NCBI GenBank assembly: GCA_021774785.1 | Contig: JAJFIQ010000019.1 | Coordinates: forward strand, 558,001 to 622,000 | DNA length: 64,000 bases | Reading direction: 5' to 3' | DNA from: Emcibacter sp. | Lineage (GTDB): Bacteria; Pseudomonadota; Alphaproteobacteria; Sphingomonadales; Emcibacteraceae | Part shown: positions 19,778-28,859 of the stretch, in pieces | How positions within the stretch are numbered: the first letter of the stretch is position 1 | Layout: each line of letters opens with the position of its first letter | The notes under the pieces: model-generated | Told to the model about the DNA's origin: nothing | The model's input: the letters and a program-made list of their open reading frames with translations, nothing else | Database searches by the model: none | Made by a program: the position numbers and the translations under genes

Positions 19778-22700
19778 ATGACCTGGACTCAAAAAAGCTT
19801 GCAAAATCCGGCTGCAGTGGCAGTGATCGTTGCTATAATATTCCTGTTCGGCGGATATAGCATAACAAAATTACCGGTACAGCTTTTCCCAAATATCGAA
19901 TATCCACAGCTTGGGATATTTACACCTTGGCGTTCTGCATCCCCTCTTGAAGTGGAATCAGAAATTACCGAGCCGCTGGAAGAAATATTACAGGGTATAC
20001 CCGGTCTGAAAGAAATGAGTGTATTTTCAAATCAGGGCGGTGCTTTTATCAGACTTGAATTCACCATGGAAGCAGATATGAATCGGGTTATGCTTGATGT
20101 CATAAGTCGGCTAAATAGGCTTCCCCCTCTGCCGGTTGATGCGGATAAGCCGATCCTGTTTATGGGTGGTGGCGGTGGTGCCAACGATACTTTAATTTAT
20201 TATTTTATGCAAAAGCTACCCGATAATCCGCGGGAAGTTACCGACTATATGACATTTGCCAATGACCGCATCATTCCGTTGTTTGAAGCAATACCGGGTG
20301 TTTCGCGTGTGAATAATCAGACCAACCTCGCCGATGAAGAGCTTCAGATCACATTTGACCCCTATAAAGCAGCTGAATTGGGCATAGATGTATCCAATAT
20401 GGCCAATATAGTCGGTCGCTCACGTGATTTATCCGGTGGTTTTATAGAAAATGGGCGCCACCGGTATACTTTGCGTTTTATGGGGCGGTATACGCCAGAT
20501 GACCTTAAAAACCTGGTATTGGAATGGCGGGACAGTGGGCCAATCAGATTGGGTGATGTCGCTGAAATTGGTGTAAAACGCGGTACGCAAACAGATATTG
20601 GTATTCAGAATGGCAACCCGGCCCTTTCACTACAAATTACCCGGGAAAGTGGGGCTAATGTTCTGGACACTATCAATAAAGTCAATACCTTGGCTGATAA
20701 ATTAAATGTAGGTATTTTAAAAGAAAATGGACTTTTCTTACAAAAATCCTTTGACCCGTCCGTTTTTATCACCCGTGCCACTGTGCTGTTGTCCAGTAAT
20801 TTGGTTATCGGTGTCATGTTTGCCATTGGTATATTATGGTGGTTCCTGCGACAATCGCGGGCAACATTAATCATTGCTATCACTATCCCAATCTGTCTGC
20901 TAACCACTTTTATAGTATTGCAGTTTGCCGGACGGTCCGTAAATGTTATTTCCCTTGCAGGGCTCGCCTTTGCCACGGGTATGGTTCTTGATGCGGCTAT
21001 CGTCGTTATGGAAAACGTCAGTCGATTACGCGAATCCGGGAAAGAAATCACGCAATCTTGTATAATTGGGGCCAGACAGGTCTGGGGTGCCCTTATCGCG
21101 TCGACCGCTACGACAGTAGCAATATTCTTGCCTGTGATGCTGTTAAAAGACGTTGAAGGGCAGTTATTTTCTGACCTTGCCCTGACTATTGCAATTGCGG
21201 TTAGTGTTTCCCTTTTTGTTGCGGTAACCGTGCTTCCCGTTGCGTTTAAATATTTTATGAAGGGTCACCTGCCCAAAGATAAAAATCAACAACTCTGGAT
21301 AAAAATGTCCAACGGTATCCTTAAGCTGACCAATACGCCGAAACGGCAATTCGGCTGGATATTCGGGTTAATTATAATTTCAGTTGCTGGAACATATATG
21401 ATGATACCAAAGCTGGATTATCTACCACCAGTCAAAAGGGACGCCGTTGATGTCTTTTTCCGGTTCCCTGCAGGCATGTCATCTGATGTACTGCTAAATG
21501 AAATAGTTCCAGTGTTGGTTAAAAGAATTGAACCCTATATGAAGGGTGAAAAGCAACCGGCCCTGAAAAATTATTACCTGATTAGCTTTAACGGGTCCAG
21601 AGGGGCCAGCATGGGAATCAGGGCAAAAGACCAGTCCCAAGTTAAAGAATTAGAACGCATTGTCCGCGAAGAAATTATAGTTGATTTACCAGACGTTTCT
21701 ACCTTTGCATCACAGGGAAATCTGTTTGGTGGATTTGGCAGTAACGGAAATATCGCCATACATCTCCAATCCTCCGTAGGGACGGCACTGGCAAGGGCAT
21801 CCATCAAGACCACACAGCTTGTAATGGATGCCCTGCCCGCTGCCCAGGTAAATCCGGAACAAAGCCCGGAACAGGCACAACCCTTACTCTCTATTGTCCC
21901 TAAAGACAGACGTATTCAAGAAATAGGCTGGACCCGAAATCAGCTTGGTCGCGTGGTACAGACCACGGGCAGTGGACTTTTTGTTGGTGAGTTTTTTGAC
22001 GGTGAGAAGCGGATGAATATCATTCTGAAGTCTTCTGATAATAACAGTCCGGAAGCCATCGCTGCTATGCCACTTGCGACACCAGACGGGGGCATTGTCC
22101 AGTTGGGTGAGTTGGCCAGATTTGATCAAACTGTTGGCCCACAACAGATAAAGCGCGTTAACGGGCGACGGACCATGACATTCAATGTATCGCCCCCACC
22201 CGATATGCCTTTGCAGGAAGCAATGGAAATTATCCGTCGTGATGTGGAACCACAATTGTTAAGTGAGTTGGGTGAAGGTGGTAGTGTTATTTATGGCGGC
22301 AGTGCCAATGGGCTAAAAAATGCCATTAGTAGTCTAGGCACTAACTTTCTGTTGGCCTTTGGCTTGCTTTTTATGATCCTTGCCGCCCTGTTTAAATCCC
22401 TGAAAGATGCCTCATTAGTGGTTATCAGCACACCCCTTGCCGCTGTTGGTGGCATTGCTGCTATTCAGATACTTGGAATTTTCACAAATCAGTCCCTGGA
22501 TCTCCTTACTATGATTGGTTTTATTATCCTGTTGGGATTAGTGGTCAATAACGCCATTCTCCTTGTAATACAGACCCGCACAGGGGAAGCAGAAGGACTT
22601 GAGCGAGAAGAGGCTGTCAGACAAGCCCTCAAATTACGTCTGAGACCTATTTTCATGAGCACATTAACCAGCATATTCGGAATGTTACCATTGCTAATGT

Positions 22701-22900
22701 TCCCCGGTGAAGGCAGTGGCATATATCGGGGGCTTGCTGCCAGTATTGTTGGCGGAATGACTGTAAGTACTATCTTTACCTTAATTTTGCTGCCAAGCTT
22801 ACTACAGCTTGGCAAAAAAGCACAAAGCCCCAAGTTGGTGATTGATAACAAAAGTGGGAAATTTTCCCTGGAAGACAGACTTGTAGGAGTCGGAGAATGA
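19778..22900 (+). CDS. Efflux RND transporter permease subunit
   Basis: A 1040-aa inner-membrane pump of the hydrophobe/amphiphile RND class, with 12 helices and two large periplasmic domains. The N-terminal PVQLFPNIEYPQLGIFTPW region is canonical. The proton-relay helix carries GMVLDAAIVVMENV, with the first Asp of the usual Asp pair kept and the second replaced by Ala, as in several subfamilies. The second repeat has GLVVNNAILLVIQT. It overlaps the adaptor gene by 4 nt. The permease-before-adaptor order and the LytS/LytTR genes behind them are notable. No outer-membrane channel gene is present here. Confidence 0.93.
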   Translation: MTWTQKSLQNPAAVAVIVAIIFLFGGYSITKLPVQLFPNIEYPQLGIFTPWRSASPLEVESEITEPLEEILQGIPGLKEMSVFSNQGGAFIRLEFTMEADMNRVMLDVISRLNRLPPLPVDADKPILFMGGGGGANDTLIYYFMQKLPDNPREVTDYMTFANDRIIPLFEAIPGVSRVNNQTNLADEELQITFDPYKAAELGIDVSNMANIVGRSRDLSGGFIENGRHRYTLRFMGRYTPDDLKNLVLEWRDSGPIRLGDVAEIGVKRGTQTDIGIQNGNPALSLQITRESGANVLDTINKVNTLADKLNVGILKENGLFLQKSFDPSVFITRATVLLSSNLVIGVMFAIGILWWFLRQSRATLIIAITIPICLLTTFIVLQFAGRSVNVISLAGLAFATGMVLDAAIVVMENVSRLRESGKEITQSCIIGARQVWGALIASTATTVAIFLPVMLLKDVEGQLFSDLALTIAIAVSVSLFVAVTVLPVAFKYFMKGHLPKDKNQQLWIKMSNGILKLTNTPKRQFGWIFGLIIISVAGTYMMIPKLDYLPPVKRDAVDVFFRFPAGMSSDVLLNEIVPVLVKRIEPYMKGEKQPALKNYYLISFNGSRGASMGIRAKDQSQVKELERIVREEIIVDLPDVSTFASQGNLFGGFGSNGNIAIHLQSSVGTALARASIKTTQLVMDALPAAQVNPEQSPEQAQPLLSIVPKDRRIQEIGWTRNQLGRVVQTTGSGLFVGEFFDGEKRMNIILKSSDNNSPEAIAAMPLATPDGGIVQLGELARFDQTVGPQQIKRVNGRRTMTFNVSPPPDMPLQEAMEIIRRDVEPQLLSELGEGGSVIYGGSANGLKNAISSLGTNFLLAFGLLFMILAALFKSLKDASLVVISTPLAAVGGIAAIQILGIFTNQSLDLLTMIGFIILLGLVVNNAILLVIQTRTGEAEGLEREEAVRQALKLRLRPIFMSTLTSIFGMLPLLMFPGEGSGIYRGLAASIVGGMTVSTIFTLILLPSLLQLGKKAQSPKLVIDNKSGKFSLEDRLVGVGE

Positions 22901-23967
22901 CTATTCAAAATAAATCCGTAAAATTTTTTGTTTCACTATTGATAATTTCAATTATCTCTACATTCGCACAGGCCCAGAGTGAGCCAAAATCACCACCAAA
23001 GAAAAAGGTGCGTGTTGCAGAAGCAACCATGACACAAATGGCCCCTACTCTGGAGGTTCCCGGTAGTGTCGTCAGTCTTCATAACTCACGATTAGCCGCA
23101 GAAACCGCCGCTACAGTGGACTGGGTAGCAGAAGTTGGTACTTATGTGGAACAAGGGAAACCTGTTGTGCGCTTAAATCAGCGTTTATTGCAATTGGATT
23201 TGGTCAATAGTGAAGCCGATATTAAAAGAATTGAGGCCCGTTTGAATTTTCGCGCTAAGGATGTTAAACGCCTTACAAAACTACTCAATAGCCAGAGTAT
23301 TCCTGAAAGCCGGTATGACGAAGCGGTTTCAAATCAAGCCGTATTGGAACAAGAATTGAGACAGGCAGCTGCACGACGTGACCGGATAGATTACCTGTTG
23401 GAGAAATCAATTATTAAAGCACCAGTTTCCGGCTGGGTTGTAGAACGGTTTATCTCTATTGGTGAATATGTTCAAACAGGTTCACAAGTGGTACGGTTTG
23501 TTGATAGTCAAAATACTGAAATAAGTGTTCAGGCACCGTTGAAACTCGTTTCAAACTTGAAACAGGGTATGGAAATATCTGTAAGTTACGGTGATCAAAT
23601 CATTGAAACACCAATCCGTGCCATCATCCCTATTGGTGACAATGTAAGCCGTATGGTAGAAATTCGGGTAGAAAATCCGGAAAATATGTGGATCATTGGG
23701 GCTGCTGTTCGGGTAAGCTTGCCAAAATCCATTGCAAAAAATGTACTAACAGTTCCAAGAGATGCCTTGATTATCCGTGCTGGACAAAGTTATATTTACA
23801 AAGTTGCGCAAGGTGGTAAAACTGAACGTGTGAATATTCGTACAGGTGCAAGCAATGCCACATATATTGAAGTCACGGGAAGCCTGTCCGAAGGTGACCA
23901 GGTGATCACACGTGGTGGTGAAACTTTGCGCCCCGGGCAGGATGTAGAAATACTTCCTACAAGTTAA
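22897..23967 (+). CDS. RND efflux periplasmic adaptor (HlyD/MFP family)
   Basis: A 356-aa membrane-fusion protein that bridges the RND permease and an outer-membrane channel. It has a signal peptide (residues 1-25, ending TFAQA/QS), then a biotinyl-lipoyl half (VDWVAEVGTYVEQGKPVVRL) and a helical hairpin (about 90-150). The second lipoyl half (SIIKAPVSGWVVERFISIGEYVQ, split across the hairpin) precedes beta-barrel and membrane-proximal domains. There is no lipobox Cys. The start overlaps the permease stop (ATGA), so the stoichiometric partners are co-translated. The LytS kinase begins 8 bp later. Confidence 0.93.
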   Translation: MTIQNKSVKFFVSLLIISIISTFAQAQSEPKSPPKKKVRVAEATMTQMAPTLEVPGSVVSLHNSRLAAETAATVDWVAEVGTYVEQGKPVVRLNQRLLQLDLVNSEADIKRIEARLNFRAKDVKRLTKLLNSQSIPESRYDEAVSNQAVLEQELRQAAARRDRIDYLLEKSIIKAPVSGWVVERFISIGEYVQTGSQVVRFVDSQNTEISVQAPLKLVSNLKQGMEISVSYGDQIIETPIRAIIPIGDNVSRMVEIRVENPENMWIIGAAVRVSLPKSIAKNVLTVPRDALIIRAGQSYIYKVAQGGKTERVNIRTGASNATYIEVTGSLSEGDQVITRGGETLRPGQDVEILPTS

Positions 23968-23975
23968 GGTGTCTT

Positions 23976-25097
23976 TTGGATAAAAAACTAAAAAACCTGA
24001 TTGAACATAAGGAAAAATTGTTCTGGAGTCTTCAAATTCTTGGTTGGATCGCTTATTGCGCGGCCCGAACCCTGAATGCCTATGCACTAGGGGAAAAACC
24101 GGAATTTATTTATGCTGTCATGATGGGTGTTATCGGTGGTTTTTGGATTACAATCGGACTACGCCACATATATCAGTATTTAAGGCAATCTAACCTGTCT
24201 TCAATTGCCCTACTCATTTCAACTATATTGTGTATTGCCATCAGTTCAATGCTGTTTTCATTCGTTGAAGTCTGGTCAATGAATCAGTTATATGACCCGG
24301 ATTGGACAATGCAGGGTCTTGGTTTCTTATACCGAACACTTTATGACACTTTTGTTTTGATGGCTTGGACTGGCCTATATTTTGTCATCAACAATCATTT
24401 TCAGCTTCAACAACAAAAAGAAATGTATCTGGCCGCTTCTGCACAGGCCCATCAGGCCCAGCTAAAAATGCTGCGCTATCAATTGAACCCCCATTTCCTG
24501 TTCAATACGCTCAATGCAATTTCCACTTTGGTTTTGGATAAACAATCCAAAGAAGCCAATGGTATGCTAACAAAACTTAGCGCCTTTCTAAGATTCAGTC
24601 TTGTCAGCCAACCCATGCAAAAAACCACATTGGAAGAAGAAATTTATGCCCTTTCGCTTTATCTTGATATTGAAAGGGTACGATTTCAGGAACGTCTGAA
24701 AATTATTATCGACGTTTCAGAAGAAGCTAAATCAGCCTTAATACCCAGTTTGCTGTTGCAGCCCCTTGTGGAAAATTCTATAAAATATGCCATAAACCCT
24801 AAAGTGGATGGTGGAACCATCACAATTAAGGCCGTTATTAAGGATAAAAGGCTTAATATTACCCTATCAGACGATGGTCCTGGATTTACCAAAAATAAAT
24901 CCAGTGAAATTGACCAACATTCAAGTGGTGTTGGAATTGCAAATACAAAAGAAAGACTGGCAAAGTTATATCCAGGTGAAAGTCGCTTTAGTATTGTTAG
25001 CCAAGAAGGGAAAGGGGTAACCATCAAAATTAATTTACCCTGTGAATATACCCCCGGTGAAAATAGCAATGAACCATATGCGGAGGTTGCGCAATGA
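23976..25097 (+). CDS. LytS-type sensor histidine kinase (His_kinase family)
   Basis: A 373-aa membrane kinase starting at TTG. Four hydrophobic segments cover residues 15-140. The phosphoacceptor region LRYQLNPHFLFNTLNAIS is the hallmark of the LytS/YehU family. A HATPase domain follows with LLLQPLVENSIKYAI and SDDGPGF and GVGIANTKERL boxes. It ends in an ATGA overlap with the LytTR regulator. Position directly behind an RND pump suggests that it senses envelope conditions or a pump substrate, but that is inference. Confidence 0.92.
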   Translation: MDKKLKNLIEHKEKLFWSLQILGWIAYCAARTLNAYALGEKPEFIYAVMMGVIGGFWITIGLRHIYQYLRQSNLSSIALLISTILCIAISSMLFSFVEVWSMNQLYDPDWTMQGLGFLYRTLYDTFVLMAWTGLYFVINNHFQLQQQKEMYLAASAQAHQAQLKMLRYQLNPHFLFNTLNAISTLVLDKQSKEANGMLTKLSAFLRFSLVSQPMQKTTLEEEIYALSLYLDIERVRFQERLKIIIDVSEEAKSALIPSLLLQPLVENSIKYAINPKVDGGTITIKAVIKDKRLNITLSDDGPGFTKNKSSEIDQHSSGVGIANTKERLAKLYPGESRFSIVSQEGKGVTIKINLPCEYTPGENSNEPYAEVAQ

Positions 25098-25909
25098 GTG
25101 AAAAAAAGATTAGAACTTTGTTGGTTGATGATGAACCACTAGCCCTTCGTGGACTGCAGCTGCGATTAGCAGAATATGATGATATAGAGATCATCGGAAC
25201 CTGTGCCAATGGTCGTGAAGCAATCAAGAAAATTCGCGCTGAACGCCCGGCCCTTGTATTTCTTGATATCCAAATGCCAGGATTTGACGGTTTTGCAGTC
25301 GTAAAGGCACTAGCCAAAGAAGAAATGCCATTAGTAGTTTTTGCTACCGCATTTGACCAATATGCGATCAAAGCCTTTGAAACTCACGCTCAGGACTATT
25401 TGCTGAAGCCCATTGAAGAAGAACGTCTGAAAGAAGCCATCTTAAAAATTCGCGACTTAATACAGGAAAGAATTACCATTGAGCAAAATGCCAAGCTCAT
25501 TAACCTGATTAGATCTATGGATAACCCGCCTACCCTTGAATTATCAGAAATAATTAACTCTAATGATATGACCATAGAGAATAATTACGAATCCTTCCTG
25601 CATATAAAGGATCGGGGTCAAATAACACGGGTGAATATTACCACTGTTGAATGGATTGATGCGGCTGGCGACTATATGTGTCTGCATGCTGAGGGTAAAA
25701 CCCATATTTTAAGGGAAACTATGAAAAATATGGAAAAAAGGCTAAACCCGGAATTATTTCAGAGAGTTCACCGCTCTACGATAATAAATATTTCCAAAGT
25801 CAAAGAACTTCAGCCGACCAACGGTGGGAAGTATCAAATTACTTTGGAAAGTGGTGCAGAACTACAAGTGAGCCGCAATTACCGCGATGTATTAGCCAGA
25901 TTTCTTTAG
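25094..25909 (+). CDS. LytTR-family response regulator
   Basis: A 271-aa regulator with an N-terminal receiver: acidic residues in LLVDDEPLALR, phosphoacceptor Asp in LVFLDIQMPGFDG, Lys in YLLKPIEEERL. The C-terminal LytTR DNA-binding domain is at about residues 165-270, with signature stretches VEWIDAAGDYMCLHAEG and FQRVHRSTIINISKVKEL. It pairs with the overlapping LytS kinase. LytTR proteins usually bind direct repeats upstream of targets; I did not find an obvious pair in front of the pump. Confidence 0.93.
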   Translation: MSEKKIRTLLVDDEPLALRGLQLRLAEYDDIEIIGTCANGREAIKKIRAERPALVFLDIQMPGFDGFAVVKALAKEEMPLVVFATAFDQYAIKAFETHAQDYLLKPIEEERLKEAILKIRDLIQERITIEQNAKLINLIRSMDNPPTLELSEIINSNDMTIENNYESFLHIKDRGQITRVNITTVEWIDAAGDYMCLHAEGKTHILRETMKNMEKRLNPELFQRVHRSTIINISKVKELQPTNGGKYQITLESGAELQVSRNYRDVLARFL

Positions 25910-25970
25910 GGCCATTACGACCAAGCCAACACCCTAACCTAAATTGTAAACAGGCCTTTATATTTTAGAA

Positions 25971-27557
25971 TTATTTCATTTTCGGAAGTTTGCCAACTCT
26001 GTCTTTATTGGATTTCTTTAATTCCATAACGGCCAATTTAAGTTTATCTCGGTTTTCAGCGTTACCACCGCTACGATCAATACCTTTTTCCCTAATGTTT
26101 TTCAGTATATTATCCAGCTCAGTAGACAATGAAATAAAGCGCTCAAGAAGCATGCCTGAGGCATTAGAAATAGTTCCAAGATCCTTTGCGCTACTATGAA
26201 GGTCTTTCAATATACCTTCTTTATCACTAACGGCTGTCTCTAGGGCTTTGTGTTTATCATCTAATTTATTAAGGCTGGTTTCCATAAATATTGCAAGCTC
26301 TCCATAAGTATCTTGAACCTTTGTGGTCAAAGTGGAAACAATTTTTTCAGTGCCCTTCTGTGTCGTTTTTTCACTATTACTAAGTACTTTCTGCATCTCG
26401 GCCAGATGTTTACTGATGGCTGCTATCTGTTTATCCATCTGTTTGGAAAATTGCGTATTGGCATCAGTAAATTGCTTTTTCATAAGATTAGCCGTATGTG
26501 CCGTATCTTTAAGGGTTTTATTCAGGCTTCCAATATCTGTCCCGGATTTCTTTTCCATATTGTCAAAAAAACTGACGAGTGTTTTTGACAATATGTTGTC
26601 CAGTTTCTTTTCCTGTTCAACAGCTAAGACTTTAACGGCTCTTGCAATATCTTTCATTGGCTTGTCCAAACAACTTTGCAGCATATCTTCAAACTGCTCT
26701 GATGCGGAATTACTGGTGAGAAGGCTGTTAATATCCTGTTGCCATTCATTTTGGTGAAATACGCCGTTTATCATCCGTGCCAAGCTGCGGGCGCTCTGGG
26801 ATAAAACAAGGTCAACCAGATACGCAAGCCCCAAAATAATTACAGAGGTAGCCAGAAGGTACAAGAAAGCCATTATCCCCGGCTGCAATGCCGTTAATAG
26901 GGCCATTTCTCCTTTCCCTTGTACAAAAGAAAAAGAAATTATCGAAATCCCAATACATATAATCCCTGACCCAATCATTATCCGGGCAAATACCGTAAAA
27001 AAACCCAAAAATAAGTGATCAATTACCAGACTATCCACGTTAAAAATGGCACCAGCCGGAACAGTGGCCCTGACTGGAGAAATTGTAAGTTTTTCATTTT
27101 TACTATTACTGGCGTTTTTTTTAATGATACGAATATTTTTCAGAGCTTCAGCTTTTACCTCTTCTTCTGGACCCTGAATAAGGTAAGGCCCGTATGAGAG
27201 GGCCAGCTTTTCAATGAACCCTAGCCCCTTAAACTGGGACAAGAAAGTTTTCTTGTTGGTTCTTTTTGTTGCATTGCTGATTAAAGGTAAAGTCGCAATG
27301 ATACGTTTTGCAGAAAATATATGATACCAGACATAGGATATTGGGAAAACTATATATAATAGGAAAAACGATAGTCCAAACAAGCTGACGAAACCGGCAA
27401 AAGTGACAAGCTCGCTATTCTGTAACATACGGGTAAATTCTCGCGGCAGATTACCCGAAGCAACCATTCCTACCAAGTTAGGTAATGATTGATAATAAAC
27501 ATACGTCAGCACTATGGAAATTATACCCATGATAAAAAATATTAAGTTTTTTGACAC
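25971..27557 (-). CDS. Membrane protein with MotA/ZorA-like layout and long cytoplasmic coiled coil
   Basis: A 528-aa protein. Two N-terminal helices (about 5-24 and 51-73) are followed by a soluble segment, two more helices (about 185-211 and 226-250) and then roughly 280 residues of almost continuous amphipathic helix rich in Lys, Glu, Thr and Leu. The four-helix plus long-tail layout is like ZorA and other MotA/TolQ/ExbB relatives, but no partner with an OmpA/MotB-like domain is near. I favour the GTG at 27557, preceded by GAGGG at 7 bases, over a TTG 36 bp upstream. It is divergent from a glycosyltransferase and beside the exopolysaccharide locus. Family not confirmed. Confidence 0.65.
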   Translation of the reverse strand: MSKNLIFFIMGIISIVLTYVYYQSLPNLVGMVASGNLPREFTRMLQNSELVTFAGFVSLFGLSFFLLYIVFPISYVWYHIFSAKRIIATLPLISNATKRTNKKTFLSQFKGLGFIEKLALSYGPYLIQGPEEEVKAEALKNIRIIKKNASNSKNEKLTISPVRATVPAGAIFNVDSLVIDHLFLGFFTVFARIMIGSGIICIGISIISFSFVQGKGEMALLTALQPGIMAFLYLLATSVIILGLAYLVDLVLSQSARSLARMINGVFHQNEWQQDINSLLTSNSASEQFEDMLQSCLDKPMKDIARAVKVLAVEQEKKLDNILSKTLVSFFDNMEKKSGTDIGSLNKTLKDTAHTANLMKKQFTDANTQFSKQMDKQIAAISKHLAEMQKVLSNSEKTTQKGTEKIVSTLTTKVQDTYGELAIFMETSLNKLDDKHKALETAVSDKEGILKDLHSSAKDLGTISNASGMLLERFISLSTELDNILKNIREKGIDRSGGNAENRDKLKLAVMELKKSNKDRVGKLPKMK

Positions 27558-27680
27558 AACAGTACCCTCTTGCTTTATGCCCTTGAGTATCAAGGGAAAT
27601 AACTTATTGTTACATTTCTTTGAAAAATAAGTAATTTTATTTTATTTTAGCGAATTAAAGATAATATGCCACCTTCCTAG

Positions 27681-28859
27681 GTGCAAATTCAAAAGAAAAA
27701 AATGACGAAATCGACAGAAATCAACAATATAGAAAAAATACCCCATATTTTTCACGTGATTCCAACCTTTGTTCATGGTGGTGTTCCAATACGAATATCA
27801 TATTTAATGAATCATTTTGGACAAAAAGCACGTCATTCTTTGTTATCTACCGACCATGTCTATGCATGTACATCTCGATTGAATGAAAATGTGAACTACG
27901 AAATTCCGGATATTCATGATGCGGATAAAGGCAATTTCCTGAAGCGCATATGGAATTACCATAAAATACTTGATAAAATGAAGCCCGATTTGCTTCTTAC
28001 CTATCATTGGGGTTCCTCGGAATGGGCTTTTGCTAATAGCCTTAAGCCGGTTTGCCCACATTTTCATCTTGAAAGCGGCTTTGGTCCAGATGAAGCAGCG
28101 GGTACCATTCCGCGCCGTAATTATTTTCGTCGTCTTGCCCTAAGAAATATCGAAGGGATTGTTGTTCCTTCACATACCTTGATTGACATATGTAAATCAG
28201 ACTGGAAAATTCCAGATCATAAAATCCGCTATATTCCAAATGGGGTTGATTGCGCGTTATATGCCTCTGAACCTCAAGATGGAATAATACCATGCTTCAA
28301 AAAACAGGATAATGAAGTTGTCATTGGAACCATGACACCACTACGACCAGAAAAAAACCTGTCCCGTCTTATCAAATCCTTTCATAGTCTTGTACAGGCA
28401 TATCCCGACCAGAAATTCAGCCTGATTATTATGGGAGAAGGAAATCAGCGAAAAAGGCTTGAAAAATTGATCACTGATATTGGCCTTCAAGATAATATCT
28501 ATCTTCCCGGACATATTGATGACCCAGCCCATGCATTAGGCTGGCTTGATTTTTATGCCATATCATCTGATACCGAACAAATGCCCAATGCCCTTAACCA
28601 GGCCATGGCAGCAAGTCTTCCCATCGTCGGTTTAGATGTGGGAGATATTAAATTCATGATGCCGGATAAGAACAAACCATTCATTGTTCCCGCTGGTGAT
28701 GATAAAGCATTTACAGAGGCTATGATGGTGTTGGCAACGAATGGGGATTTAAGAGAGCAAATTGGTCAAACAAATAAAATACATGTGAAAAATAATTTTG
28801 ATCAGGATCATATGTTTAAAGCATATGCTAAAATTTGGGGTGTTAATCCTGTGGATTAG
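27681..28859 (+). CDS. Glycosyltransferase, GT4-like (GT-B fold)
   Basis: A 392-aa cytoplasmic glycosyltransferase with the features of the GT4 family: a glycine-rich N-terminal loop (FVHGGVPIR), the acceptor segment HLESGFGPDEA, the linker IRYIPNGVDCALY, and a donor-binding C-terminal Rossmann domain. The latter includes IGTMTPLRPEKNLSRLIKSF and the EQMPNALNQAMAASLPIVG motif. Starts at GTG, with a possible alternative ATG at 27702; neither has a strong binding site. It is the only gene of the EPS locus between 27.7 and 41.9 kb on the plus strand, and its 3' end overlaps the next glycosyltransferase by 17 bp tail to tail. Confidence 0.87.
   Translation: MQIQKKKMTKSTEINNIEKIPHIFHVIPTFVHGGVPIRISYLMNHFGQKARHSLLSTDHVYACTSRLNENVNYEIPDIHDADKGNFLKRIWNYHKILDKMKPDLLLTYHWGSSEWAFANSLKPVCPHFHLESGFGPDEAAGTIPRRNYFRRLALRNIEGIVVPSHTLIDICKSDWKIPDHKIRYIPNGVDCALYASEPQDGIIPCFKKQDNEVVIGTMTPLRPEKNLSRLIKSFHSLVQAYPDQKFSLIIMGEGNQRKRLEKLITDIGLQDNIYLPGHIDDPAHALGWLDFYAISSDTEQMPNALNQAMAASLPIVGLDVGDIKFMMPDKNKPFIVPAGDDKAFTEAMMVLATNGDLREQIGQTNKIHVKNNFDQDHMFKAYAKIWGVNPVD

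Noticed and set aside
25971-27557. Zorya anti-phage system
   Set aside because: Only a ZorA-like layout is present. No ZorB, ZorC, ZorD or ZorE-like gene is adjacent and the neighbours are EPS and signalling genes.
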